This document shows, piece after piece, positions 10,566-21,442 of a stretch of DNA of 64,000 bases. Made by a program: the position numbers and the translations under genes. Source of the stretch: Euryodendron excelsum (lineage: Eukaryota; Streptophyta; Magnoliopsida; Ericales; Pentaphylacaceae); contig CM065387.1 of the NCBI GenBank assembly GCA_033060915.1, positions 36,656,001 through 36,720,000 on the forward strand. Reading direction: 5' to 3'. Positions within the stretch are counted from its first letter, which is position 1. Each line of letters opens with the position of its first letter. The notes beneath the pieces were generated by a model that saw only the letters and a program-made list of their open reading frames with translations, was not told where the DNA came from and did not search any database.

Positions 10566-12408
10566 ATGGCAGATGCAGGTAAGGATGGTTCTGAGAGGAG
10601 ACGCCGCTTTGTGAAGGTGTCCCGGTCAGATTCTGCCAGTGGTTCCAGTCGATTTAGGGGTAGCCGATGATCTATTGGATAGGCATCGTCTAGCCGGAGT
10701 GGGCGGGGGGGTAGGCCACCTGTCGATCCCTTTCCTCCGGTTGAGCAGGCCTTTGAGGAGGAGACTGGTGTAGAGGAGGAGCTACTGGGTCTTGGCGATC
10801 TGGTGACTGGTTACGGGAGAGCCTCCATCCGACATAGACAGACAGACGCTGAGCTAGGTGACTTGGAGGTACCAGACGTTCCACCTCTGGGGGATCTTGC
10901 CTATCGTCCCAGTGTCTACTCGCGACAGCATTTGCCCCCCTCTTCGCAGGTACATACAGCTTTCAGAGGAGCTGTTCACTAGGTGTTTGTGACCATGCAG
11001 CGGGCCGCTCCATCTTATCGTGCTTTTTTTGGTAGAGATTGGGTTCGGGGCTTTCATGGGATTACAAGCTAATCGATTGAACAGACACCTTATATTGGCG
11101 TTGATTGAGAGGTAGTTTGGAGAGACTAGGACCTTTCATTTTGTTGGCTTCAAGTTAGGTCCCACCCCTTTGGACTGGGGTATCATCACGGGGCTTTCTT
11201 TCATTGGTCGGTGGATCACTTTGTAGCTAGTCAGTAGAGACGACGCGTGCATACTGTTGGACTTGCCCCCTCCCGAGCATTCTGCTTTCCCGATTTCCTA
11301 GCTCAGTCGGGATGACAGTACCTTTGCTGTTGAGCCATCACCTTCCCGGCGAGACATCTTGAGGCTGCAACTTGTTTTGTATATTATCTTCAACTGTTTC
11401 TGTAACAACAAGTCGCTTGTGCCTTTTCGTTTGGTGAGCATAGCTGATCTTGGGGCTTTGTCTAAGCTAGATTTGGGGTCCTTTTCCTTCGGCTGCTTCC
11501 TTTGATCGATGCTGGTCCGAACTTCTTCCCATTGGGGCAACATGAATGGTTTCTGGCCTTTCCTTGTTTGGTGGAGCTACGAGTACCTGCTTGTTTGTCG
11601 CCTTGCAGTTATCGAGGATGACTTTTATCTTTATGCTTTGAGGTGGGCTCATGACTGGGTAGCCCAGCGATCGGAGATTACTAACTTTGTGATGCTACGG
11701 GTGAACTTGGTGTTGATTGAAGCGAGGGACCTGACCTGGCTGCCCTTCATTGGATCAGTTCATTATGAGATGATGCGGTACTTGGTCCCATTGTCCCTGT
11801 CGAGGGCTTCCTTTCTTAGCGACGATTCTTAGAAGTCCTATCTGGGGGACCATCACTGATGACAGTTTCATGAGGAGTTCTGATCAGCAGAGGATCCATT
11901 GGAGTATATGTTTGGAGCTTTGGTGGCGGGAGTTCCTATCACTTATCAGGAGCATCAGCTGGGTGTCGGATTCTTGCTTCCTCCGGATACAGACTACGCT
12001 ACACACTTCAGGGCTCATTCTATCGATGCCTTCACTCGGTTTGAGGTAGTAGTTGGCGGATATGTTGTCGGCCAGGAGGTGGTGGACTTATGGCTCCGAG
12101 CAGGAGGATATGTGCCCTAGGCTGATTTTACCGTTATGAGGGACCAGAGGGATCAAACCAGATGGAGCGAGATTAGTACCAGCCAGAGGTAGCTTCTTTG
12201 ACGGCTTGGTTAGCCTAGATGGTAGGTGGTGGGCTATGTTATCCTTTCCTTCCTTCTTTTTGCTCTGCTGTTGTTTAGTTATTCTTTCGTGTGGCTGATT
12301 TCGGTTCTATCTTCTTCGCAAGAAGCTAGTGCTTCTATTAGTTATCCACCTCCTTCGGATCTTTGCTTTGGGGATTTTGATCCAGAGGACATTGATTTGG
12401 ACCTTTGA
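10566..12408 (+). pseudogene. plant mobile domain (PMD) protein pseudogene, antisense to N1
   Basis: PMD proteins (aminotransferase-like family; the plant MAIN/MAIL proteins share the domain) occur in host genes linked to silencing and in transposable elements. This copy starts MADAGKDGSERRRRF and has a Ser/Arg-rich N-terminus. It continues through PDVPPLGDLAYRPSVYS, a block equivalent to FGETRTFHFVGFKLGPTP..W and ITGLSF, then FLVWWSYEYL (about 11560). The segment EYMFGALVAGV...GVGFLLPPDTDYATHF (11899-12120) follows, and it ends with an acidic DFDPEDIDLDL tail. Stops at 10668, 10680, 10980 and 11070 lie in the ATG frame, and frameshifts follow. It matches the N4 copy along its length. The domain call is confident; its function in the element is unknown. 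Confidence 0.85.
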
Positions 12409-14205
12409 CAGATGCCCCTTGTGGAGACCCTGATCTTCTTTTGCCCCTATCCCTGAGATGTATTTATGTTAGGCATTTTTATTTTGTGACTTTTGTACAA
12501 AGATGGATATTTATGTTATTTAGATGCATGGACAGGCAAAGATACTTACGATTATATGATAAGATGCATGTGTAGAGACGATGAGGCTGTATACTTAATA
12601 CATGGGTTGATATTGAACTGTATTAGTGATTTCTGTTTCTACATAGAGTTATGTCCTATGTATGCGAAGCTTATGCCGATTTTTTTTTTTTTAAGAAAAT
12701 GCGTGTACATATTAGAAATACACTAGGTAATGGAATGACAAGGGATGCTATCAAACTCAGTTTCTTTCGAATGGTAACTCCTTCCTTTTTGGGGGCCTGA
12801 CCTCTTCTTTGGATCAATCTTATCTTGACTGAATGATAGCACTTCGTACTTTTCTCAACCTTTTGACCACCTCCGATTTTCTACTTTGGGTTAATGTATA
12901 GGATTATTGGGCTGGAACTCTCAACTCTTGGAGTTTTGGCAACAACTTACCTGACCTTTAGTGGAGCGATGAGTAGCCAGTCTTTCAATTTGAGGAGATT
13001 GTAGGCTAGGTTATGGGGTTTTCGAAACAACGAGATATGTAGTTTCAAATTCAATGTTGTTTTCAGCAGAGTTTAGATCTATACCATCCTTGACTATTTT
13101 TCTTCTAGTAGGGTTAGCATTCTTCTTTAGCCTTGGCAGCGTGTCTAACTCAGTTAGATCAAGGAATCCGTTTTCAATCAGAGTGGACTTTAGTAGGGTT
13201 ATAATGTAGGCCATGGTTTCGGATATTTGCAAGAAAGGATAAAGGCTCGAACCTATTATTTCTACTGGGCTTTTTTGTAACCTAGGATCACCTTTAAATT
13301 TCCTCCTTGCTCTTACTATATACTTCTTAGGGTGAAAATAATCCTTTTCTTTCGGCCTTTCTATATGCTTCTTTTCTCTTTCAGCCTTCCTATTATGATT
13401 TTCAAGATGGCATAATCATGGTTCCCATTAGGCCTTTTTTTTTTTTTTTTTGGCCTCTTGCCCCTTGGCAACTCTTTTCCTTCGCTTTTTCTTTTTATCT
13501 CTTTTGTTTCTACAACCCTTCTTTTCTTAGACCTTCTCTTTAAAAATTTAATCTAACCCAATGTAGGCGGTGATCCTTAGGTTGGGAGTTTCCTCGAAAG
13601 AAGATAAATGGCTTAATGGGTTTGGCAAGGGGTTGCTTTTGTATGGGAAGTGAAATGAGGGTCTTTCTTCACTTTGAACTAAATTGCTTGATCCATAGAG
13701 CCTTCAATGTTGCTTTAGCACGATGGAGGGTGGATACTATCTTAAAGTTCTCAATTATTGTTTGCCCCAGTGTGGGGGGAAACGGTTATATATGGGGAAA
13801 TGAAAGATGGCTCCTCTTCATGTTGATAATTCGGCCGCACATTGCTTAGCTTTGGTGTCTTACAAGTGCTGCCTTTGGGTAGTTTCCTCACTCATCCTTA
13901 TCCTCTCTCTCTTTGGAAAGTTGATCATTTGGCGAGTGGTTACCTCATGCAATCATCCCTTCAAGTCAGATTATTCCATAGGATAAACCACGCTCCCTTA
14001 TATAGGAAAAATTCACCATTTACAAGAGAAATAAGATAACAGCAATGAATGATGAGACTATCATTTGATTATTATTATTTTATGAAAGGCATAGAGTTCT
14101 TAAGCTATAAGGAAATGTAAACATTAATTTTAAGGACGTAAAATAAAAGGGAAAGAAAGAAAGTGGGTGAAAACACCCCTCTCCTGTACGCTAACGGGAC
14201 TTCTT
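12409..14205. other. N1 interval between the 3' ends of PMD and gag
   Basis: The two genes converge on this 1.8-kb stretch, so it holds both 3' untranslated regions. It matches 1-1238 of N2 in its right part. No pol domain is present. It contains homopolymer T runs (12679-12690 and 13437-13452) and the conserved block GCCCCAGTGTGGGGGG near 13764. No credible small gene was seen. Confidence 0.6.
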
Positions 14206-15546
14206 TTAGTTGAGTTTTGGGATGATGCCCACATCTTTAAAGCTTTGCTTACTGTTTGTCTCTGGGAAGATAACTAGATTCCGACGGGAATAGTTGAGGT
14301 TGGTACAATTGTTGAACTCCTCCTCCTTTACTGATTTAGACACGATCATGCGTCCCGTAAGATCTGTAATTGCCTCATGGTGTTTCCTCAATTTCTTAGC
14401 TTTTCTTTTTTCGAGTCCAGCTTCCTCTCCTTCTTTATTTGCCCCAAATGGATAGGTCCGTTTATTTTCTTCTAGCTGAACTGACTTAACCTGGGCCCTA
14501 GGTTTCTTGCTTTTGCATTTGGCTGTGCTCTACTGCCCCTCAGGTGTGCATAGCGGTGGGTTCTCATCACTGAGTTTAAATGGCTCTTGGTCAACCTTCA
14601 TGACAGATTCATTTACGAGTTCATCTTCGGGGATTGGCATTTTATCGGGGTTGCACCATGACCAGGCATGATACGGTTCCTCATCTCCCCATTCCGTTTC
14701 CTCCTCATCCTCATAATGTATCTCTTGGCATGTGACGAACCAGACCTTGTCGTTACCAAAATTTATGTTGACGTTGACGGTGTGGTCTGGCAGAGGGTTT
14801 ATAGTGGCGTTTGGAGGAAGGTTCACTGGTCCTAAGCCGATGATCTTGTTATCTATCAGGTCTTGAATCTTATGCTTGAGGGTCAAACATTCTTCAGTGT
14901 CATGTCCTTGGCCGCCTGAATGATACTCACAACTTGTTACAGATTCAAAGTAATGAGGCAGAGGATTAGGCCGGGGTCGAGCAGGTATAGGTTTCAAATA
15001 TCCGGCCGCTAGGAGACCAAAATAGGCCGTGATCTGTGAACACGCGAGTTTAGTAAATATTCATTTTTTCCCACTTGTTCGCCTAGGCTGAGGAAGTGTT
15101 GCAGAGGTTTTTAAAGATTGGGAACCAAGTTTTGGTGAGGTCACAACCGGGCTGGTGGTTCGAGAATGGAAGGGGCTTTGGGTTCCATGTTTCAAAGTGG
15201 GACGATTTTCAGTGTTAGGGCCAAATGGGTTGGGTTGGTATCTGTAGGAGAGATTATATAATCCAAGGGTTTGGTTAGAGGTTGGTTTGGAAGGTATCGG
15301 AGCAAGGCCCTTGGCTTGGGAAGGTCGTTGGTAAGCAGTGGTCGGGGCATAGTCTTGATCTTCCTTCTTCATTGTTTTTTGTCCATCATGAGTTTGGGCT
15401 TGCGAGGACTCTGCGTGCTCAGGGGCTGTAGTTCCTACATGGGATAAGACTGAGGAGAGCATGCCTTCTATTTTAGTCATCCTATATCTGAGTCCTATTG
15501 CTTCTGCTAGTATTAGAGTTAAGGCGTCGAGTGTGAGTGACTCCAT
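14206..15546 (-). pseudogene. shortened gag-like ORF of N1 with two in-frame stops
   Basis: A single 447-codon frame runs from 15546 to 14206, broken only by TGA at 15061-15063 and TAG at 14530-14532. The N-terminus contains a YRMTKIEGMLSSVL coil-like segment. A Pro/Ser/Thr-rich linker follows, then the knuckle CEYHSGGQGHDTEEC with HKIQDLIDNK, and an acidic tail. The end DVGIIPKLN aligns with the gag ends of N2 and N4. The central Retrotrans_gag core (the FKMPDF and YALRWREA blocks) is missing compared with N2 and N4. The long undisturbed frame contrasts with the many frameshifts in the longer copies, so the short form may have been the one transmitted. No protease or pol follows. Confidence 0.85.
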
Positions 15547-17000
15547 AAGTGTTCCTTAGCCTTTGGCCTGTAATGACAGGAAATGAGGAGAGGAACCTGC
15601 GACCATCAAAAGGGAAAAAGTCAGTGTCTTATTTTAACAAGTCTTTATGCAATGCATGCTCTAAGGATGCCCTTACTCGAGAGGGAAACTAATCATAATG
15701 TATTGGCTCACTTTTGGAGATAGGGGGGGTCTACCCCTGTATACAGATACTTTACTGTTTGAGGGGGAACATGCGTTCATTCAAAAGTGAGGGAATATAT
15801 TGGACTTTCGAAATCTAAATATAATAAAATCGAAACACATTTTAACAAGGGAAAAGGGAACAATTTCCTTGGGATTTCTGCCTATCTAATTTTATATATG
15901 AAATCCTAAACTACTCTTGAGTATTCGGATTTGTCTTCCTTGGATTTTTTGTTGATGAGGTCGGTGAGAGACCTTGTTGATCGATTGCCCCTTGTCTTCT
16001 TGGCAACCCTATCTCCATGAGCGTAGAGGGATTGGGGCCCCTCTTATGGAATGAATTGATGTGCATGCCATGAGTCCTTAGGGTTACATGGGAACCCTTA
16101 GGGTTTGGGTAGGTTTAATACAAGGGAGAGTGACCTTGGTTTCACTTTCAATGCGTTGATCATATGCATGAGAATGCAGTGACTTGAGTTACTTAGCAAC
16201 TCTTGTCTTGATATGGAATATGAAATGCATGAATATGGATGCAAAGAGTATAAGGAGAGAGAATACAGTTGAAATAAATATGCATGCATGGGCAATTAGG
16301 CAGGCATTATAACAGTAAGAATACAGTCATTATAACAACAGGAATGAGCAGGTATAAAGGAAAGTAAAAGCAGTCGCCCTTTCCTCCATGGTTTTGGAAA
16401 ACAATGTGCATGTTTTAAATCCGGCAGAGGTTCGGCTATGCATGGTGTCTATATGAGCATAAGGATGAGAGTTTACTAATGCTTCCTAAAAAAGCTCAGT
16501 CCGCAGATCTTCAAACCTAGGCCCACTCCCCGAGGTGGTGCCATGATTGGTTGGTGATCCGAGCAGAGGAACCATCAAGAGGCCGTAGGCGAAGAAATTG
16601 ACACAAAATCTTGCCCACAACCAATATAACTAGAAGGGATAGATCAGGGTAAAAATGCAAGTATGCAGAATGCAAGCGCATGTGCAGTGTGTTGGTGATT
16701 TTTGAAAGCAGAGGAAAGAGCCCAACAACTCACATCCATCCTGTTCATCACATTCATGCATAGCAGTTAATAAAATAATATTGTAAATAAAAAGCGCACC
16801 TACAAAACAAAGATGCAAGATTTAGTATGTGAATAGCAAGCTTAATACAAGATAATATAAATGGAATTAAATGCATGTTTTTTAAAACAACTTTGAAAAT
16901 TTGATTTTGAAAATTGAAAGTGGAGAAAATTGGACAAGTTAATTGAAGACTCTACATGGGTGAAGGGTGAAGAGACATGATTATGGCCTAACCCTCTAAG
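15547..17000 (-). other. N1 untranslated leader
   Basis: A 1.45-kb non-coding leader between PBS and gag. Blocks are shared with the leaders of N2 (3440-4560) and N4 (45740-46660). These include the sequence around ACCATCAAGAGG near 16570 and its N4 counterpart near 45800. No ORF here is conserved between copies. Confidence 0.6.
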
Positions 17001-17002
17001 CG

Positions 17003-17021
17003 TCCCCAGTGGAGTTGTCAG
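17003..17021 (-). promoter_or_regulatory. primer-binding site of N1
   Basis: The minus strand reads TGACAACTCCACTGGGGAC two bases downstream of the 5' LTR end. The unmutated N2 version is TGGCGACTCCACTGGAGAC. The TGG start and the position are those of a tRNA primer site. I do not assign the tRNA species. Confidence 0.85.
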
Positions 17022-17023
17022 CT

Positions 17024-20000
17024 GTTGCGCTTAGATTTTTCGCACTCGAGGAATATACACACAAGCGGAAAAAATACTATACTCTCTCGTTAGAACTCAC
17101 CCTCCTAGAAGAATCAGTGCAACCATGTTTGAATTGAAAATTGATTTGAATAAAGGGCTTTTGGAAAACATTTGAGGTCGCCACCTAACTTGATTAAAGT
17201 GAGTTAGGTCACCTAAAAACTAAGCACAATCTGAAGATTATACTTAGGATTTTTGAAAATGATTTTGAAAATACTTCCTTAAGAGAGGGTTTTTAAGAAA
17301 ATAGGTTGTTTGGCAACCTTTAGAAAATATTTAAGCCCTTTTTCAAAAATAACTCCATTTTGGTCTTTTGAAAATAATGATTCTAAGTTTGGAGGTTGAT
17401 TACGTGTAGGGAAGACGCACTAAGCCATCACCCTATCCCGCCCTTATGGTACCTGCATGTCTATTCACCTTAGGTTCACCTATTAGAGTCTTCAATTAAT
17501 ATATGTCCAAAACTATCCACTTTGAAAAGAATTTTGAAAAGAAATGGTGCATGATATGTAAGAAAAATTTGATTTGGAAAGAGATTGGAAAAGAACTTGA
17601 TTTAATTTAAAATGGATTTGGACAGATTGATTTGAAATTGAAAAGTTTTAGAGAATAGAGATTTGAAAATAGATTTTTGGAATTGGAAGTTTGGAAAGTT
17701 ATGGAATTGAAAATTTAAAAAAAGTTATGATCGCACCCATGAGGGTTGCCTACATATCCTTTTTGAGGAATCAAATCAGTCGTAGTTCGGACAAGAGTCC
17801 AATTGAAAATAGAAGGTTTGATTTGGAAAAAGATATTTTAATTTGAAAAAGAATTTGATTTGAACTTAGATTGGAAATTGGAATTTGAAAAGATTGGACT
17901 TTAATTTGGAAATATAGAACTTAAAAGAAAGATTTGGACTTTTTTTTGGAAAGATTGTGATTTAGGAAATGTAAACTTATGAAAGATATGATTTAAGATG
18001 GACTTGATAAGAAGAGATTTGACTCAAACGTTGGATTTGGAAAATTAGGGAACTTGGAATTGAATTTAGGAAAGTTTGAAAATAGGAAAGTTCCATTTTA
18101 GGAAAGTTTCATTTTAGGAAAAATTTCAAATTAAGAAAGTTTCAATTTAAGAAAGAATCAAAATTAGAAAATTTTGAAATTAGAATGTTTTGGAATAGGA
18201 AAGTTTCGATTTAGGAAAGTTTTGGATTTAGATAGTTTCAAGTTAAGAAAGTTTCGAATTAAGAAAGATTTGAATTTAGAAAGTTTTGACTTTAGAAAGT
18301 TTTGAATTTGGAAAGATTGAAAATTTAGAAAGATTTGAAAAGTTAGATTTGGAAAGTTAAAATTTGGAAAGGTATAGAATTTGGAAAATGTTGGAATTAG
18401 GAAAGATTTAGATTAGGAAAGATTTGAAAGTTCAAGTTTTGGAATCTTAAGGTTTAGGAAAGCATGAGATTAGAAAGGATTTGGATTAGGAATGATTGGG
18501 ATCCCTATTTCCTAAAACAAAATATTGGATTTGTTTCTAAAGAGGGATGTTTTGATTTTGCTACCAAAAACGGATGATGAGATCTAGTTTCCTAAATGGG
18601 AGATTGCATTTGGTTTCCTAATGGAAAGATTTGATTTGGCATGGAATTGGAAAGATGAAGTTTTGAAAATTCTAGATTTTGGGATAGCAAATAGGTTTTG
18701 GATATATATGGTTTTGATGTAGAAAACGGGATTTGGAAACCTAAAGTTTGAGGCAAGATTGAAAATCATGTTTTAGGAAAAAAAATTAGGGTTTCTTAAT
18801 CATTGGCTCTAGGGTTTAACTTGGACTTTAAGAAAAGAGATTTTGGAAAGGAGAGTTTTTGGAAAGCGATTTTGGGAAGAAAATTTAAGGAGCATTTTTA
18901 GAAAGTGAATTTTGAAGAGAGCGTTTTGAAAAGAAGTTCAAAAAGAGTTTTGGAAAACTTATTTTTAAAGAGAATTTTTAGAAAATAATTTTGAAAAAGA
19001 AATTGGAAAGAGTTTTCAAAAAGTGCATTGGAAAAGGGATTTTTGGGAAAGATTTTTGAAAAGAGAATTTTTTGAAAGTCTATAAAAATATCTCACTTTC
19101 CTAGAAGGATTCTAACGATAAGAAGGATAGAACCACTCTAAGCTAGTGGTTTTGAAAACAACAAGGATTTGAAAATATGAACCATATTGGTCACTTTAAA
19201 TGTAGCACTTTCCTAAAGCAACCTTAGATATGGAAAGACTATAATCACCTTAGGATTTTGATTTTGAAAACAAGTTTTGAAAAAGAAGATGTTAATGGAA
19301 GTTTGAAATCAATTTAAATGTAAGTTTTGAAAACAAGTTTAAAAATGAATTTTAGAGAGATGTAAGATCATAATATGCACAATGCAAGTTGGGGTCATGA
19401 ACATACAAGGTTAAAGGCTTCATCACATAATCAAGGGAGCCGAACCCACTTGGTCTCCGGTTAGACTAAAAGAAAGCCCTCGACACGGTGACCTTCAATT
19501 GCCTAATCCTACGCATGGAACAGGAAGTTCCTTGTTTCAAGCATGCGAGAAAGGGGGGGAAGAAGATGGGGGATTAAAATAGAAGAAAACCCAAGTGGGT
19601 TCGGAGAGAGAAGAGAGAGGGGGAAAGATGCGTAAACGTAAATAGAGAGCCTACCTTATATCTTATTATTTTGCCTGTTTTGCATTGGTCTTCAAGGGGT
19701 TGTCTTGATCTTTGAGAGCTTCGGGTTGCAGCACTTCAAGTCTTCAATAGAGGCTTTGGAGGCTAATGTATGAGTGTATAGGGGTATATGAGAGCTAGGG
19801 TTTGCATATGGGGGCTAGGGATTGGAAAACCTAAAGAAGACTAGGGTTTAGGGAGGCTACGAGCTTTGTGTATCGAAGAGGAGGGTTCTAAGACTGAGTT
19901 TGCAGACCTTTTTCATGCTGAAAGAGGCTCTATATTTACAGATAGAGGAATAACCGGGCGCCTGTTGCAGTGGCGCTAGGCAAAAAATCCTTCTGGCGCC

Positions 20001-21194
20001 ACTAGGAGTGACGCTAGGCCAATATTTGGTTTGGTGCCACTTAGAAATGTTTTAAGGCTTGCAAGCAACGTATCTTCAGAAAATTTTGGGCACCTACACT
20101 ATTGACTACTGTGCAATTTGTAGCCTGGCTTCATTAGAAGTGATTCCGAAAGGTCCGGGAATGGTTTGAAGGGGCCGGAATGACTCAGAAGGCCAGAAAG
20201 GGATAGGAACCCTTAGAATAGGGTATCGGGGGTACCGGACTTGAAAAATGATGACAAGAATTGTTGGAAAGGTTGACCGGGCCATTCGTGGCAAAACGGT
20301 CAATCGGGCTGGAAAGTTGCTAGGATGGGCTTAGAATGTCCTGAAAGAAGACTCGAGGTTTGGAAACATTACTTAGAATGTCCCAAGAGGTTACTGGTTT
20401 GATATCGAGAGCCAGTGTGGTCGGAAGAGGAGACCGGCTCACTAAGTGCAAAACGGTCATTTTGTACCGGGTTTGCCAGAACTGACTTGGAATGATCTAG
20501 AAATATATCAAAAGGCTAGGGATGCTATAAGAAGCATTCTCGGGGAGTTACCGGTTTGATACCCATAGCCGGTGTGGTTCCCGAGGCGTTCAGATGCCTA
20601 GGGGCAAAATGGTCATCTTGGTCGAAAAGTCTCGGAATTGGCCCGAAACTGACTAGAAGGCACCTAGTCATGTCGGATTGTCTTTAAGACAATCTTGGAA
20701 GGGTGAAAATTTTGTTTTGAGGACTTAGGTACTTTCTCGAAGAACGTGCCGAAAATGGCCCTAATGACAGTTTAGTTATTTTTCACCGAAGTAGGCTACC
20801 AGGCACCGGTGTTGACCTGGGTTTTGAGTGTTTCCGTCATTCTGACGGCGGTCCCGTGACATAGGGGTTTGTTGGCAATTCCCTATATCGACCTGTTTAT
20901 GAGTGTTTCTGCCACTCCGATGATTGCAATGTTTACTAGTATTTCCGTGACATAGGGGTGTCGGATTTAATTGGATTTGGAATTGGAATTGGAATTGGAA
21001 AGGGGACTTACCATATTCAAAAAGACGTGTCTATTGAAATTGGACCGAACAATGCCCCCAAAGGGCCCGCGAAGTGATTGATTGACTAGATTAAACGTGG
21101 AAAGTTGATTTAGATTGGAATATATCTATATTGACTTGAATACAAGTTGGGATGGACTGGAGACTGTCGAGCGGGCAAAAATGGGGTGCTTACA
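17024..21194 (-). repeat. 5' LTR of N1 (type A, 4.2 kb, internally deleted)
   Basis: Termini are TGTAAGCACC at 21194 and the complement of TGTTGCGC at 17024. It is 473 bp shorter than its partner at 4581-9224. Most of the difference is a gap near 20940-20960, where the partner carries the 81-bp-type units (about 8560-8990). The TATA element is degenerate (19933-19940). The next five bases (21195-21199) are the right AAATA target duplication. Confidence 0.9.
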
Positions 21195-21199
21195 AAATA
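21195..21199. repeat. target-site duplication AAATA, right copy
   Basis: Direct repeat of 4576-4580 bordering N1. In the uninterrupted leader of N1 the equivalent spot reads ...GTAAATAAAAAG..., which shows the empty-site context. Confidence 0.92.
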
Positions 21200-21421
21200 A
21201 AAGTGTGAACAAGAGTCCGCCTCTAAAACAAAGATGCAAAAGTCAGTATTTTGATGACAAATTTAGTGCAAGATAACATAATTGAATGTAAGCATGTTTT
21301 TGAAAATAGCTTTAAAAAATTTGATTTTGAAAATTTGAAGTGGATGTAATTGGACAAGTTAATTGAAGACTCCACATGGGTGAAGGGTGAAGAGACATGA
21401 TAATGGTCTAACCCTCTAAGT

Positions 21422-21440
21422 GTCTCCAGTGGAGTCGCCA
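21422..21440 (-). promoter_or_regulatory. primer-binding site of N2
   Basis: TGGCGACTCCACTGGAGAC on the minus strand, two bases (GC) after the LTR terminus. It is the best preserved of the minus-strand PBS copies. Confidence 0.88.
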
Positions 21441-21442
21441 GC

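Larger units (their letters stand above)
4581..21194 (-). mobile_element. Complete 16.6-kb Ty3/Gypsy-like element N1 (gag plus antisense PMD, no pol)
   Basis: Minus-strand order: 5' LTR 17024-21194, PBS, leader, gag-like ORF 14206-15546, a non-coding interval, PMD gene on the opposite strand (10566 to about 12408), PPT 9225-9239, 3' LTR 4581-9224. A perfect TSD AAATA flanks it. The two LTRs look roughly 90% identical over short stretches compared by eye, so the insertion is old. The 7.8-kb internal region has no room for pol. N1 is therefore non-autonomous and would need reverse transcriptase and integrase from elsewhere. It lies inside the leader of N2. Confidence 0.9.
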
